From NCBI GenBank assembly GCA_016584305.1, contig JACEEZ010019814.1:150001-214000 (forward strand): a stretch of DNA of 64,000 nt, given 5' to 3'. This stretch comes from Chionoecetes opilio (Eukaryota; Arthropoda; Malacostraca; Decapoda; Majidae). The position numbers and the translations under genes are program-made. A model generated the notes under the pieces. That model ran no database searches and was not told the DNA's origin. It worked only from the letters and a program-made list of their open reading frames with translations. Below, piece after piece: positions 48,264-64,000 of the stretch (position 1 is its first letter; every line of letters begins with the position of its first letter).

Positions 48264-48989
48264 TCTATAATAATATAAGCGAAAGTGTGTGTGTGTGTGT
48301 GTGTCTGTGTGTGTGTGTGTGTGTATTTGTGTGGTATAGGTTCCGCCCCCCGTGGCGGAATCCCATCATATACCACATTTTTGGAACCAGGTTGACCAGG
48401 GGAAGGTTTTAAGCCCATTTATGAGATGATCCGATCACTTTTTTTTTTTTTTTTTTTAGCAGCCTATTACCGATAATTGTGAAAAAAGTGGGTTGCGAGA
48501 ATTGAGGAAACCTTAATGTAGGGTGATGGGTAATGGGTGAATGAATGGGTGGGGTGATGGGTAATGGGTGTGGGGTGATGGGTGAGTGAATGGGTGGGGG
48601 GTGATGGGTGATGGGTGAGGGAATAGATGGGGGGTGAGGGTATTGGGTGAGTGAATGGGTGTGTGGTGATGGGTAATGGGTGAGTGAATGGGTGTGTGGT
48701 GATGGGTAATGGGTGAGTGAATGGGTGGGGGGTGATGGGTAATGGGTAAGTGAATGGGTGGGTGGTGATGGGTAATGGGTGAGTAAATGGGTTGGGGTGA
48801 TGTGAATGGGTTGGCGTTAATACATTTCTACATCCATGATTTCAGGAAAGTTAGCAGGGGCTATCTGGAGAGTCTCTGTGGGGGTGGGCCGAAGGCTATT
48901 GGGCTATTGGGTTATTGGCCGAAGGCCCACCAATAGCCCTCCGCAGGAGCTAGCCAAAAAGTCCGCCCGGAGGGCGGCTTTGCGGCTAG
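48264..48989 (+). mobile_element. Helitron-like element, copy D
   Basis: Begins TCTATAATAATATAAGCG immediately after the CTAG of copy C. Ends CTAG before T in a (TA)n tract. Same internal order as copies A-C, with a shorter minisatellite. Confidence 0.77.
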
Positions 48990-49085
<96 letters not shown>

Positions 49086-49325
49086 TATGAGCGCATACCT
49101 CCGGCCGAATATTTCATCAATTGGTTGCCATGGCAACAGTTGTCAATAGATTTCATCCAAAATTAAATCAGTTCTTCCTTATACCAAATAGACTTGGTAT
49201 ACCGAGTTTGGTCCAAATCTATGCGTAACTTTTTGAGAAATCCTATACACTAACAAACAGACAGACAGACAGACAGAAAGATCGGGGTGAAAACATAACC
49301 CCTCCAACTTCGTTGGCGGAGGTAA
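48990..49325 (+). repeat. (TA)n followed by an ACCTCCG-ended repeat element
   Basis: (TA)n at about 48994-49081, then an element beginning CATACCTCCGGCCGAATATT at 49091 and ending AACTTCGTTGGCGGAGGTA at about 49323. The two ends form a short inverted repeat. Its first about 38 bp repeat the sequence at 45578-45617 on the far side of the Helitron-like array. Confidence 0.75.
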
Positions 49326-49470
49326 AAAAGAGAACAAAAGCAAAAGGAAAGTTTACGAGACTTTCGAGGGAGATTATTGTAGTGCATGAATAAAACAGTA
49401 ACTTAGGTAGTCGAATGAACAACAAATTCGGCAATAATAGTGCTGGCAATAATAATGGTATTTTCTAATG

Positions 49471-50548
<1,078 letters not shown>

Positions 50549-50696
50549 TTCTAATGAGTTGACCAAGCACTTAGGCTATGAATATGATACAAGCGCAGTG
50601 ATAAGCTACATTCTATTACACCTCGCTTTTAAAGTGGACGTGTAGTGAATACATTTATGACGTGTAAAAAAGTTGTTTCCTGTAAGCGTAGCTACA

Positions 50697-50807
50697 ATGA
50701 AAATTGGTGTATCATTTTTGACACTTTTTCTCCTGCTGATGATGTTCAGTTTCGCGTCCTTACAACAACGGGAGGCAAATAACGGTGTATTGATAGTCTA
50801 TTACTGA
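50697..50807 (+). CDS. Short ORF with a signal-peptide-like start (36 aa), function unknown
   Basis: ATG at 50697. MKIGVSFLTLFLLLMMFSFA is a textbook signal peptide: Lys at position 2, 14-residue hydrophobic core, small residue before the predicted cleavage. SLQQREANNGVLIVYY and TGA follow. It could be a first exon of a secreted peptide with a donor near 50790 (CG/GTGTAT), or a chance ORF. No homologue recognised and no downstream exon found before the satellite at 51250. Confidence 0.3.
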   Translation: MKIGVSFLTLFLLLMMFSFASLQQREANNGVLIVYY

Positions 50808-51249
50808 TTTCTTCACATACGGGGAAATAATTCAGCTTCTTTTCGTCCCCATCGCAACGAGGCGAGAGCATTGCACGCGTGTCGGACATTTGCTCAGTCA
50901 TCACCGCCGGGAATGGATCAGCAGAGTAAACACGGAATTTTGCCTTTGGATGTACATAAGTATCCTCGAGGCTCATAAAACATTACGACAAGGACGTGCG
51001 TGGTGACGGTGCGGGCGTGTGCGTCTGCGTGCGTGGCGGGGTAAGTGGCGTGGCGTGGCGGGGCGGGGTAGAGGATGGTGTGGTATGCCGGGGAAGGGGG
51101 AGTGGAGGGCCGCCCACAGATTATTATATAAAGGCCGTCCTAGCTGCCACCCGTCACCGTGGAGGCCTGTCGCTATGTGCCATGAAATCATTGCATTACA
51201 AGTCACGTGTCGGTGGCTGACGTTAGCATTAGCACCGCACCAACACCGG

Positions 51250-52592
51250 CTGCCACACTGCCTGCCACACTGACTGCCACACTGACTGCCACACTGACTG
51301 CCACACCGACTGCCACACTGACTGCCACACTGACTGCCACACCGACTGCCACACTGACTGCCACACTGACTGCCACACTGACTGCCACACTGACTGCCAC
51401 ACTGACTGCCACACCGACTGCCACACTGACTGCCACACTGACTGCCACACCGACTGCCACACTGACTGCCACACTGACTGCCACACTGACTGCCACACTG
51501 ACTGCCACACTGACTGCCACACCGACTGCCACACTGACTGCCACACTGACTGCCACACTGCTGCCACACTGACTGCCACACTGACTGCCACACTGACTGC
51601 CACACCGACTGCCACACCTGACTGCCACACGACTGCCACACTGACTGCCACACTGACTGCCACACCGACTGCCACACTGACTGCCACACTGACTGCCACA
51701 CTGACTGCCACACCGACTGCCACACTGACTCCTACACTGTCTGCCACACTGACTGCCACACCGACTGCCACATCATATGCCACACTGCCTGCCACACCGA
51801 CTGCCAGATCGTCCGACTGCCACACTGTCTGCCACACTGCTTGCTACATTGCCTGCCACACTGCCTGCCACACTGCCTGCCACACTGACTGCCACACTGC
51901 CTGCCACACTGACTGCCACACTGACTGCCACACTGTCTGCCACACTGTCTGCCACAGTGATCTGCCACACTGTCTGCCACACTGCTTGCTACATTGCCTG
52001 CCACACTGCCTGCCACACTGCCTGCCACACTGACTGCCACACTGCCTGCCACACTGACTGCCACACTGTCTGCCACACTGACTGCCACACTGTCTGCCAC
52101 ACTGACTGCCACACTGACTGCCACACTGTCTGCCACACTGTCTGCCACACTGACTGCCACACCGACTGCCACACTGTCTGCCACACTGACTGCCACACTG
52201 ACTGCCACACTGACTGCCACACTGACTGCCACACTGTCTGCCACACTGACTGCCACACTGTCTGCCACACTGACTGCCACACTGTCTGCCACACTGCCTG
52301 CCACACTGACTGCCACACTGTCTGCCACACTGACTGCCACACTGACTGCCACACTGTCTGCCACACTGACTGCCACACTGACTGCCACACTGTCTGCCAC
52401 ACTGACTGCCACACCGACTGCCACACTGTCTGCCACACTGACTGCCACACTGTCTGTCACACTGACTGCCACACTGTCTGCCACACCGACTGCCACACCG
52501 ACTACCACACTGCCTGCCACAATGCCTGCCACACCGACTACCACACTGCCTGCCACAATGCCTGCCACACTGACTGCCAGACCGTCTGTCAC
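51250..52592. repeat. 12 bp satellite array, about 112 units
   Basis: Unit CTGCCACACTGA with C/T and A/T/C variants (CCGACTGCCACA, GTCTGCCACACT, CCTGCCACACTG). The unit lacks stop codons in most frames, so long ORFs appear on both strands (WQSV, CGSQ, TATL and CHTD repeats). Variants TGCCTGC and TGTCTGC occur mainly after 51780. A segment around 51790-51880 is repeated at 51960-52030. Confidence 0.97.
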
Positions 52593-53638
52593 ATTTCTTG
52601 CCCAACGTAGAGGAAGGATTGATTGAATAAGCTAATGCTTCAAATATTCGTAAACAAAAGTGAGAATGAGACATGATTTCAAGGCGGTATGGAATGCATG
52701 TACTATAATAGTGTGCTCTCTCACTGTGCTGCTGATAGGTCTTGAATATATATCAAGACTGTTACATTGAGTGAAAAATTAGTCAAAATTTGCTTTACAT
52801 GTGACGTAAAATTAATAAGGAATTTTACATAACATGACTGTGAAGGATAGACAATACCTATATATGTATTTGATGAGCTGTATTCTTTTCAGCCAGATTG
52901 TTAAATATTGTAAAGATTCAAACCTATGACCATATACGAGGAAGAATAATGTTGCAAAACACAACAAGCTTTGAAGCGAGACTGAGGACAGATATTCAGC
53001 ATCTACATTTCGATGATGAATATAAGACTTTAAGAGAATTTTTTCATTGATAGTCAGACATAAGACCGCGATTGTTGCAAAAGTTAATTGAGTAAGAGTT
53101 GAAGAACCCATCAGGGCGGGCACCTTTAAGTAGTCACCTTGCACGGGGGTCTAACATGGAGGAGATATTTCTTGTCCCCTCCGCCACGTGGGACTGCAAG
53201 ACAGGGTTGCTATTCAAAGCTATACTATTGGGAACATTTATAACTCAGACTATATGAATGTACTCGTATGATGTACTGAGTTGTGAGAATACAGATTTTT
53301 TGATTTTCGAAAGCAGTCTGAGCTTCCCTCTGGCGTTTCTAATACAAGTAGGAAAACTGTTGCAGTGGGCACGGGAGTATCGATGATAACATTTCAACGC
53401 CCACTTCTCTCCCCCCCCCCCCCCCCCCCCCAATATATCATCAACCCTATGTGTGTATTGTAACCGTGACGGCAGGTACTGTTCCTCGCTGCCTCTTCCT
53501 TCCAAAAAGATCATCGTTTCGAGTCATCTGCTATGCAAACTCACCAATTGAATTTAATGTGATCGCTTTGTATTCATAACATTCAAAAGAGCAGCGAGAG
53601 GTCATGATTTTTTCAGGCACTTTGGCCACCAGGAATAA
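52593..53638. other. Flank without recognised genes; poly-C run
   Basis: Mixed AT-rich sequence with a C run at 53411-53431. A minus-strand reading frame near 53280-53400 (KWALKCYHRYSRAHCNSFP) is short and not recognised. Confidence 0.45.
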
Positions 53639-54636
53639 CACTGGGCTGCATTTGAAGAAAAAAAAATTCAGAGGACTAGGTTTTTTCAACGGTTCTTGTA
53701 TGCTTTTTGCATGCTGAATTCAGAAATGTATCTCATTTTTCTCAATCAGGTCAAGTTTTTGTACTATTTCACTTTTAAGAAAACATATAATATAAAAACA
53801 CAATATTTCTTGAATTAACATTTAAAAAAATTCCAAATCAGTTTTACATTGACAGAAAATGTACAAACTATACATATAATAACACACAAGTACAGTTAAT
53901 ATGAAATTCAACATTAAAAAGACGAAGGAAAAAAAACCAGTGTAGAATAAACGGCTTTCGCAAAGACTACCCAGCAGTCCGCAGCAATGTTGACATCCCA
54001 ACGGCCCTGGTACCTCTTCTCCATCACTCGAATATCCTGGTGAAACTGTTCTCCTTACTCCTCGCTGACATCACCACAGTTTTCAGGAAAGTAGTCTAAA
54101 TACGAGCTGAGTCAATGCATCTTTATTGACATGCGTGCCAAGAGCCTGGAAGCTCTGTAGGAGCTCCTCAACAACACGTTCATACTCTGGACTTCGGTGA
54201 TTGCCCAGAAAGTTTGCCACAATCGATTTGAATGCAAGCCAAGCATTCCTCTCATTGTCCTCCATACTTTCGTCGAATTTTGGATCTTTCATAAGCCCCC
54301 TGATCTGAGGGCTATCAAAAATACCTGCTCTCAGTTTGGCCTCACTTACACGAAGAAATTTTTTGTTCAGGAAAACGAAAGCTCGGCCTTCTTTGTTCAG
54401 TGCTTTGACAAAATTCTTTATAAGTCCAAGCTTGATGTGCAGTGGGGGAAGCAGAATCTTCTGAGGATTCACAAGAGCGTGTGCCACAACGTTATGCAAA
54501 CCTGGTTCCAAGCCAATCTTGCTGGCCAGTTGCGCTTTACGTAGTGCTGCAAATCTGCTCGGATGTCCCACAGACAGAGAAAGCAAGGGTATTGGGTGTA
54601 GTACCCTAGTAGACCCAGCACCATGGACCTATTCCT

Positions 54637-55627
<991 letters not shown>

Positions 55628-55643
55628 TATATTCATATATATT

Positions 55644-55691
<48 letters not shown>

Positions 55692-55727
55692 ATATAATAT
55701 ATATATATATATATTATTATATATATA

Positions 55728-55812
<85 letters not shown>
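55628..55812. repeat. (AT)n microsatellite
   Basis: Imperfect AT repeat immediately right of the palindrome. Confidence 0.95.
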
Positions 55813-55813
<1 letters not shown>

Positions 55814-55814
55814 G

Positions 55815-56568
55815 GATCATATAGACTGGTTTATCAGTATATATGATATACTGTAATCTTCGTAAATGTTTGTTCTATAATATTATCAAATAAAAAACAG
55901 TAAAACACGCTAAAGAAATGCCATTACGAGACTGAAGAAATATGCATGAACTTAATATTCACTTCAACTCTTCGCCATTTTAAACCTTTGCGAGTCAACT
56001 TTTATCATGAAGGGTATCAATAGAAGCGCAATTTTATTAGCTTTCCATTGATGTATTTCGTTTTCTGATAAATGAATTACCACCATGCATAAATTAGCGT
56101 TAACTAAATGAATAAAATCATCAATCGGGTTATTTTCCCGATTGATGAGCTTATTTATTTAATTAACGCTAATTTATACATGGTGCTAATTCATTTATCA
56201 GAAAACGAAATATATAAGTAAATAAATAACATCATCAATCGGGAAAATTACCCGATTGATGATTTTATTTATTTATTTAACGCTAATTTATGCATAGTTC
56301 TAATTCATTTATCAGATAACGAAATATATCAATGGAAAGCTAATAAAATTGCGCTTCTATTGATACTCTTCATGATAAAAGTTGACTCGCAAAGTTTTAA
56401 ATGGCGAAGAGTTGAAGTGAATATTAAGTTCATGCATATTTCTTCAGTCTCGTAATGGCATTTCTTTAGCGTGTTTTACTGTTTTTTTATTTGATAATAT
56501 TATAGAACAAACATTTACGAAGATTACAGTATATCATATATACTGATAAACCAGTCTATTTGATAGTC
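55815..56568. mobile_element. Foldback element, about 750 bp
   Basis: The outer arm from ATAGACTGGTTTATCAGTAT is repeated inverted to 56568. The arms of roughly 240-300 bp match closely (AGTAAAACACGCTAAAGAAA, TTAATATTCACTTCAACTCT). The centre holds two small hairpins (CATCAATCGGGTTATTTTCC at about 56120 and ATCATCAATCGGGAAAATTA at about 56230), so the core is itself an inverted duplication. No coding capacity. Confidence 0.88.
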
Positions 56569-56569
56569 C

Positions 56570-56665
56570 ATAGACCACTCTATCTCTTTGTCGGGCGCTA
56601 TGCAGCTTGCAATTTCAAAACATTGTCGCGTGAACAGTCCAGAGATATAGTGGTCTATGGCTAAG
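56570..56665. repeat. Short inverted-repeat unit at the pseudogene break point
   Basis: CCATAGACCACTCTATCTCT at the left and, inverted, CCATAGACCACTATATCTCT at the right, about 90 bp apart. A CATAGACCACTGTAAATCTG relative lies in both palindrome arms (54985, 55275). This suggests an inserted element whose ends frame the rearrangement in the transposase gene. Confidence 0.55.
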
Positions 56666-57388
56666 CCCATAGCTGCAATGAGGCCGGCATTGCTACTACA
56701 GTAAACCAGAGAAACTTCATCATCCGAACTAAAGTATTCTCGAAACCCTTTTCACGGCTCCGGTACCAGGAGAATGTAGTTTCAGGAGCTAACAAACATT
56801 TTTCACGAAGTCGTGACCCTAGCAACTGAGCAGATTCTTTGGACAGACACAAATTTCGTGTCAAATCGTTCAACTCAGCTTGGCTAAAGAGTTTGGGTTG
56901 ACTTGTCTCGGCCGTAGGTTGATATTTACCAGATATATCACCATCTTCCATTTGCTCATCTGAATCGGATGACCAATGACTAACAATTTGGGTCGGTGTT
57001 GGAATTGGAATTCCTGGTCCACGAGGTACTAGTTTAATGGCAGATGGCACGTCTGGATACTTTAAGTGTTGCTTGTTTTTTCGATTCATGCCTAAAAAGA
57101 AAGAAACAGACAATTTTTTTTTGAGAAATCATTTTCCTCCACAGTAACTATACTTGTGTATCATTTTATGTGTGTTTTGTACACCTGTCAATGTAAATGT
57201 GATTTTGATTTTTTTTTAATAACAATTAAAAAAAATATTTCTTTATATTTTTTTTTCTTAAAATTGAGATAGCATCATAAAAACTTGACCTGATTGAGCG
57301 AAATGAGTTACATTTCTGAATTTAGCATGCAAAAAGCATATAAGAACCGTTGAGAAAACCTAGACCTCTGAAATGATGCAGCCCAGTG

Positions 57389-58188
57389 TAATAGGTGGCA
57401 GGAGGGGAAGGCGAGATTAACCGATCGTGTGTGTTAATTATTATGTGAAAAAATGCATTTCGGTATTGATTATATTCCTACATAAGGTTGTATTTGGCGA
57501 AGTATGAAATATTCAAATGAAGAAGGTGCCGCGTGGTGGTGGTGGCGCAGACAGCCGCTCCCGAGGGGCCGCTACAGCTTCTGGTCCTTGCGTCGTCTTG
57601 GTCCACGCGGACGCTGCTGTCGGGCTATTCAGGAATCTCATCAGTGGCAGCAGCACTTGTGATGTCAAACAAAATGTGTACTTCCATCGCCTGACCCGTG
57701 TCAGTGGTGGGCTCCCTGCTGTAGTCATTGGCTGGGGCGTCGCACACACCCGCCGTGGCGATACAACAACTTGAGAACGCCAATTTACATACGAATCTGC
57801 ATTCAGATTCCTGCCATACCGGGTGCAAACTCGGGGTTAGATTGCATAAATCTGAAACTGAATACCGTATGTGCAACTCTTCCCCAGGGAGGCCGCCCTG
57901 TGCGGGGCGGGGCGGGAGGCAAGGTCGGGCGCCACTAAGTTTGCTTGGAAGCAAATTGTTGCTAAAGCTTTTGTGTCAGTTTTCTCCGGATTTTCAGCTT
58001 AGGACTTAAGTACTATATTTTGCATAATTTTCTGTAACAAAGTCCATAACATAAATTTTAGAAAAACAACAACTTAAACGCAAAACTAGAGTTTCCGCAC
58101 TCTCCCCACCCTCACACTGCGCCGTCACCCCCGCCACGATGCACCCGCCGCCGAGGTGTGCCGAACAACTGCAAGTCAATAGCCAGCC

Positions 58189-58190
<2 letters not shown>
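57389..58190. other. GC-rich stretch, possible promoter or exon, unresolved
   Basis: 57520-57950 is clearly richer in GC and CpG than the surroundings and contains overlapping short ORFs on both strands (minus-strand reading MEVHILFDITSAAATDEIPE). None is recognised. It could be a promoter-associated island or a foreign repeat. Confidence 0.35.
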
Positions 58191-58259
<69 letters not shown>

Positions 58260-58275
58260 TGTGTGTGTGTATGTA
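58191..58275. repeat. (GT)n microsatellite
   Basis: About 40 GT units with two GTAT interruptions. Confidence 0.97.
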
Positions 58276-58619
58276 ACATCTTTTCTACTTAAGTGACTCG
58301 TGATATGAGTTTGAGAATGCCGCATAAGAACACCCATGCTGCGGCAGGATGGGCGTGGGGTGTGTGGCGGGCCAGACCGTGGCGTAATGTCTGTGTCGGG
58401 GGCGTCGGAGTGCCCCTCACAGTGGTGGTCGTTGTTTCGCAGAGAACCCATCGTTACGCAACACAAGAGAGCCTCCTCTACTAAGCAACAAATGTATTCA
58501 TATTGGAGGAGAAAGCTGGCCATGAGAGCCTCTGAGAGACACTCCCGTTCTGACAACAATGGAGCGAGTGTGTGGTGGTGTGGTGGTGGTGGTGGGGGAG
58601 GGGGTTAGGGGTGTGGAGG

Positions 58620-58735
58620 AGGTTAGTTCCCACAATGCAGCACTTTACTCCTGGTGGTGCTGATGTAGAGCTTGAGGAGGGTTCATTTATTATTAGCTTC
58701 CTTATTTTCTTATGTTCTTATGTTCTGATGTTATT
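58620..58735 (+). mobile_element. LINE 3' tail fragment
   Basis: Ends AGCTTCCTTATTTTCTTATG TTCTTATGTTC, the same 3' tail as 27412-27690. The upstream part is diverged. Confidence 0.5.
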
Positions 58736-59429
58736 TATCACAGCAAATACTGCAAGGCTTCTCAGTACGATTTGAACTTCTACGTCATCAATAACCTAAC
58801 ATGACGAAAATGGAACAGATTACCAACCAAGAACAAATCAAGACCAAATCAAATCAAGAACAAATCAAGCCTCTGTGTCATCATTAACCTAACATGACGA
58901 AAATGGAACTGATTACCAACCAAGAATAGATAAAGGCAAATTTGGGTTTCCATGCATGATCCGGACCCAAAATCTCCAAGCTAATATTGACATAGTCTAG
59001 TGGATAATCCAAGGACGAGTTATGACATTTGCCTCCGTGATATGGCTCATGGTTTGGCAGTAAATGACACACACATGCACAAGGTGACTGACCCGCTCAT
59101 GATGTTCCCGAGGTTCTGGGAGTGATGTGGCAGCCCTGAAAAAAATAAAAATAAATAAGAATAAAAATAAGATAAGAATAATAGTAATACGTTATTCGTC
59201 AATCACGCTTATTACGATTTTAAGCCTTTTGGTAATCTCTCCGACTTTAAGCTGATTACTCCGCTTGTTTTGTGCTTGAAATAGAGTGTAAAATGTTTGT
59301 TCAATTACTGTTTCCGTCAGCATAAAATTACGTTTAGATTTCGCTGCCATGTTAAAACCGAAAATTAGGATCACAAACTACTTTATGCGCGGCTCGTAAC
59401 TAACAACACTATATATTCAACTATAAAAA
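58736..59429. other. Flank with a short direct duplication
   Basis: ACCTAACATGACGAAAATGG plus AACAGATTACCAACCAAGAA occurs at about 58795 and again at 58887 with one change. The rest is AT-rich and unassigned. Confidence 0.5.
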
Positions 59430-59611
59430 CTTTACTATAAAAAATCGTCTGTTATTAGCCATAAAATTACGAAAAGTAACTAAATAATCCAAATAAGCTA
59501 GTGGAGAAGGATAATAAACAGGTCATATCTATAAAATATTTCTTATAATCACTAAAAATCGTCTAATGGTACCCAAATTACAATGGAAATTACGTTCTGG
59601 GCCTCAAGGGG
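59430..59611 (-). mobile_element. TTAA-family MITE, copy 4, truncated
   Basis: Minus-strand copy of the family at 10432, 16523 and 23337. The end at 59611 (CCCCTTGAGGCCCAGAACG read on minus) is intact with TTAA at 59612-59615. The other terminal repeat is missing near 59430. Confidence 0.85.
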
Positions 59612-59660
59612 TTAAGCGGAAATCATCAAACAACAGCCAACTTAACCTCGAGTTTGAAAA

Positions 59661-59828
59661 ATGTCCGGGGGATCATTAGCATCGGGTGACCGTGCTCGCT
59701 GGCAGATCACGATTACGAGCCTTCCAGGAAAACATCTGCGGGTGGTATTATTTGGAAGCGAATATTCAGAATTTGATGACACGGCAGTCGACCCGATGAA
59801 ATTTGGTGGCCCCGTGGAGCTACCCTGA
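59661..59828 (+). CDS. Small ORF of 55 aa, unknown
   Basis: ATG 59661 to TGA 59828. Reads MSGGSLASGDRARWQITITS and continues KHLRVVLFGSEYSEFDDTAVDP, with balanced amino-acid use unlike the repeats around it. No family recognised. It follows the MITE end by 50 bp. It may be a chance ORF, an exon, or a decayed repeat. Confidence 0.25.
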   Translation: MSGGSLASGDRARWQITITSLPGKHLRVVLFGSEYSEFDDTAVDPMKFGGPVELP

Positions 59829-60021
59829 ACCGCATAACACTTAGGCTAGTTATTTATTATACCTTTCGATGCTAGACGTGTGTATATTATATAGGGGTGG
59901 AGAGGAGGGAGAGGAGAGAAAGGGCGAGTGACAGAGAGGAAGATACACGTTTGTCGAACTTGTAACTGAGAGCGATGTGTCCCAATCTTGATATGCAAAT
60001 GAGGCATAGACGTGTGAGGTA

Positions 60022-63050
<3,029 letters not shown>

Positions 63051-63164
63051 GTTTGACTATAAAATTCAGCTTTACTGATGTACACTTCTCTATTTTGGTA
63101 TAAAGATGATCACACTATAATTAAAAAAATGTAGTTAAGAGTAGAAGACTGGTTGGTTTATCTA

Positions 63165-63690
63165 GTTACAGGGTGGCTTGGCAGGGTTGTGGTGAGGCAG
63201 TATACGGTAAGGCAGGATGACATGGTGTTGCAGTGTGGTAATGGTGTGGTGTGGTGGTTCAAAGCTGTGGTGTGGTAATTATTTTTTGCGATGGTTCAGA
63301 ACAGTATAATTATTGTGGTAGTGTGGTTTGGTTTGGTGTGGTGTGTTGCAGTGTGGTATAAGTGTGATTGTGGTGTGGTTGTGGTTGTGAATTAGTGTGG
63401 TGCAGTGTGGTATAAGTGTGGTCGTGGTGGTGTGGTAGTGTGGTTGTGAATTAGTGTGGTGCAGTGTGGTATAAGTGTGGTAATGGTGGTGTGGTAGTGT
63501 GGTGCAGTGTGGTATAAGTGTGGTAATGATGGTGTGGTAGTGGTTTGGTGTGGTGCAGTGAGGTCGTGGTGTGGTAGTGTGGTGGTGGATTAGTGTGGTG
63601 CAGTGTGGTATACGTGTGGTCGTGGTGTGGTTGTGTGGTCGTGAATGCTGTGGTGGAACTGCTTAATGGTGTGGCAGTAGAGTATGATAG
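63165..63690. repeat. GTGTGG-rich minisatellite
   Basis: Higher-order units around AGTGTGGTGCAGTGTGGTAT AAGTGTGG, about 55-60 bp apart, strongly G/T-biased on the plus strand. Confidence 0.9.
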
Positions 63691-64000
63691 TTTTTGTGTG
63701 TGTGTGTGTTCAGCACTTTATTGCAAACCGACATTCTTTTCAAAGAGTTACAATGCCATACTGAATACAATAAACCCGTGCCTCCCTTTAGTTTGTTGTC
63801 CCTTTTTTAGTATTATCACCGATCATGTGGTGCTGCTGTACAGTTAAATCTACATCAGGTTTGGCTTTCATTAAACAAAGCCCTGCGCATACAGATCGAT
63901 GTGGCAACAATGCACACTTTTAGGTTTATAATTCTGTCACCAGATGTCGCCCCTGGTCCTGTCCTGCATGGAGGTACCCACAACTCATTTATCTCTCCGT
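63691..64000. other. Right edge of window, nothing recognised
   Basis: A short GT run near 63698 and unique-looking sequence. No coding signature. Confidence 0.5.

Noticed and set aside
51250..52592. CRISPR-like array
   Set aside because: The unit is 12 bp with no unique spacers and the host is a eukaryote. It is a simple satellite.
50973..52674. Long overlapping ORFs on both strands
   Set aside because: All arise from the 12 bp satellite. Several frames are open at once.
57625..57954. Minus-strand 109-codon ORF in the GC-rich stretch
   Set aside because: High GC alone makes open frames likely. Several ORFs overlap on both strands and none is recognised. Kept only as an unresolved island.

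Overview
The window is animal nuclear DNA. The repeats point to a crustacean, probably a decapod: GA, GT, TA and CT microsatellites from about 100 bp to over 1 kb, tRNA-derived SINEs, and dense nested transposons. The taxon is an inference. No bacterial or viral gene set is present.

Positions 1136-29627 (+ strand) hold one large gene that can be rebuilt exon by exon. It is an orthologue of the DOCK-B subfamily (vertebrate DOCK3/DOCK4, Drosophila sponge), an unconventional guanine nucleotide exchange factor for Rac/Rap GTPases. Thirty-nine exons with GT-AG junctions and matching phases encode about 1,944 residues: SH3, DHR-1 (C2-like), a helical middle, the catalytic DHR-2, and a Ser/Pro-rich tail with SH3-binding PxLPx(K/R) motifs. 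Exons 16 and 17 carry frameshifts that look more like base-calling errors than gene death. The introns hold a Helitron-like element placed 7 bp after exon 8, a TTAA-flanked MITE family, three tRNA-headed or foldback repeat types, LINE tails, and a 1.2 kb CT tract.

Positions 29628-36000 are AT-rich 3' flank and possibly 3' UTR. They carry a SINE, a 1.1 kb Tigger/pogo-like element with LINE cargo, and a 553 bp hAT-type element with a perfect 8 bp target duplication. Positions 36000-41060 are a 2,522 bp near-identical tandem duplication. Its second copy runs into a 3.5 kb hAT-type element (8 bp duplication GTGTAGAG) that contains a nested 2.46 kb element with CACTG ends and a 6 bp duplication. 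The inner element encodes a transposase-like protein I cannot assign to a named superfamily. A second, older and rearranged relative of it occupies 53639-57388 on the minus strand.

Positions 45719-48989 are a head-to-tail array of three Helitron-like copies whose 32 bp minisatellite has expanded in the middle copy. Positions 49471-50548 are another hAT-type element with a perfect 8 bp duplication. Positions 51250-52592 are a 12 bp satellite. The right end (60170-63050) joins two LINE fragments of opposite orientation through a GA tract: one has a reverse transcriptase core, the other a full RNase H domain. The very long ORFs in the CT, GA, 32 bp and 12 bp repeat arrays are translation of repeats, not genes.
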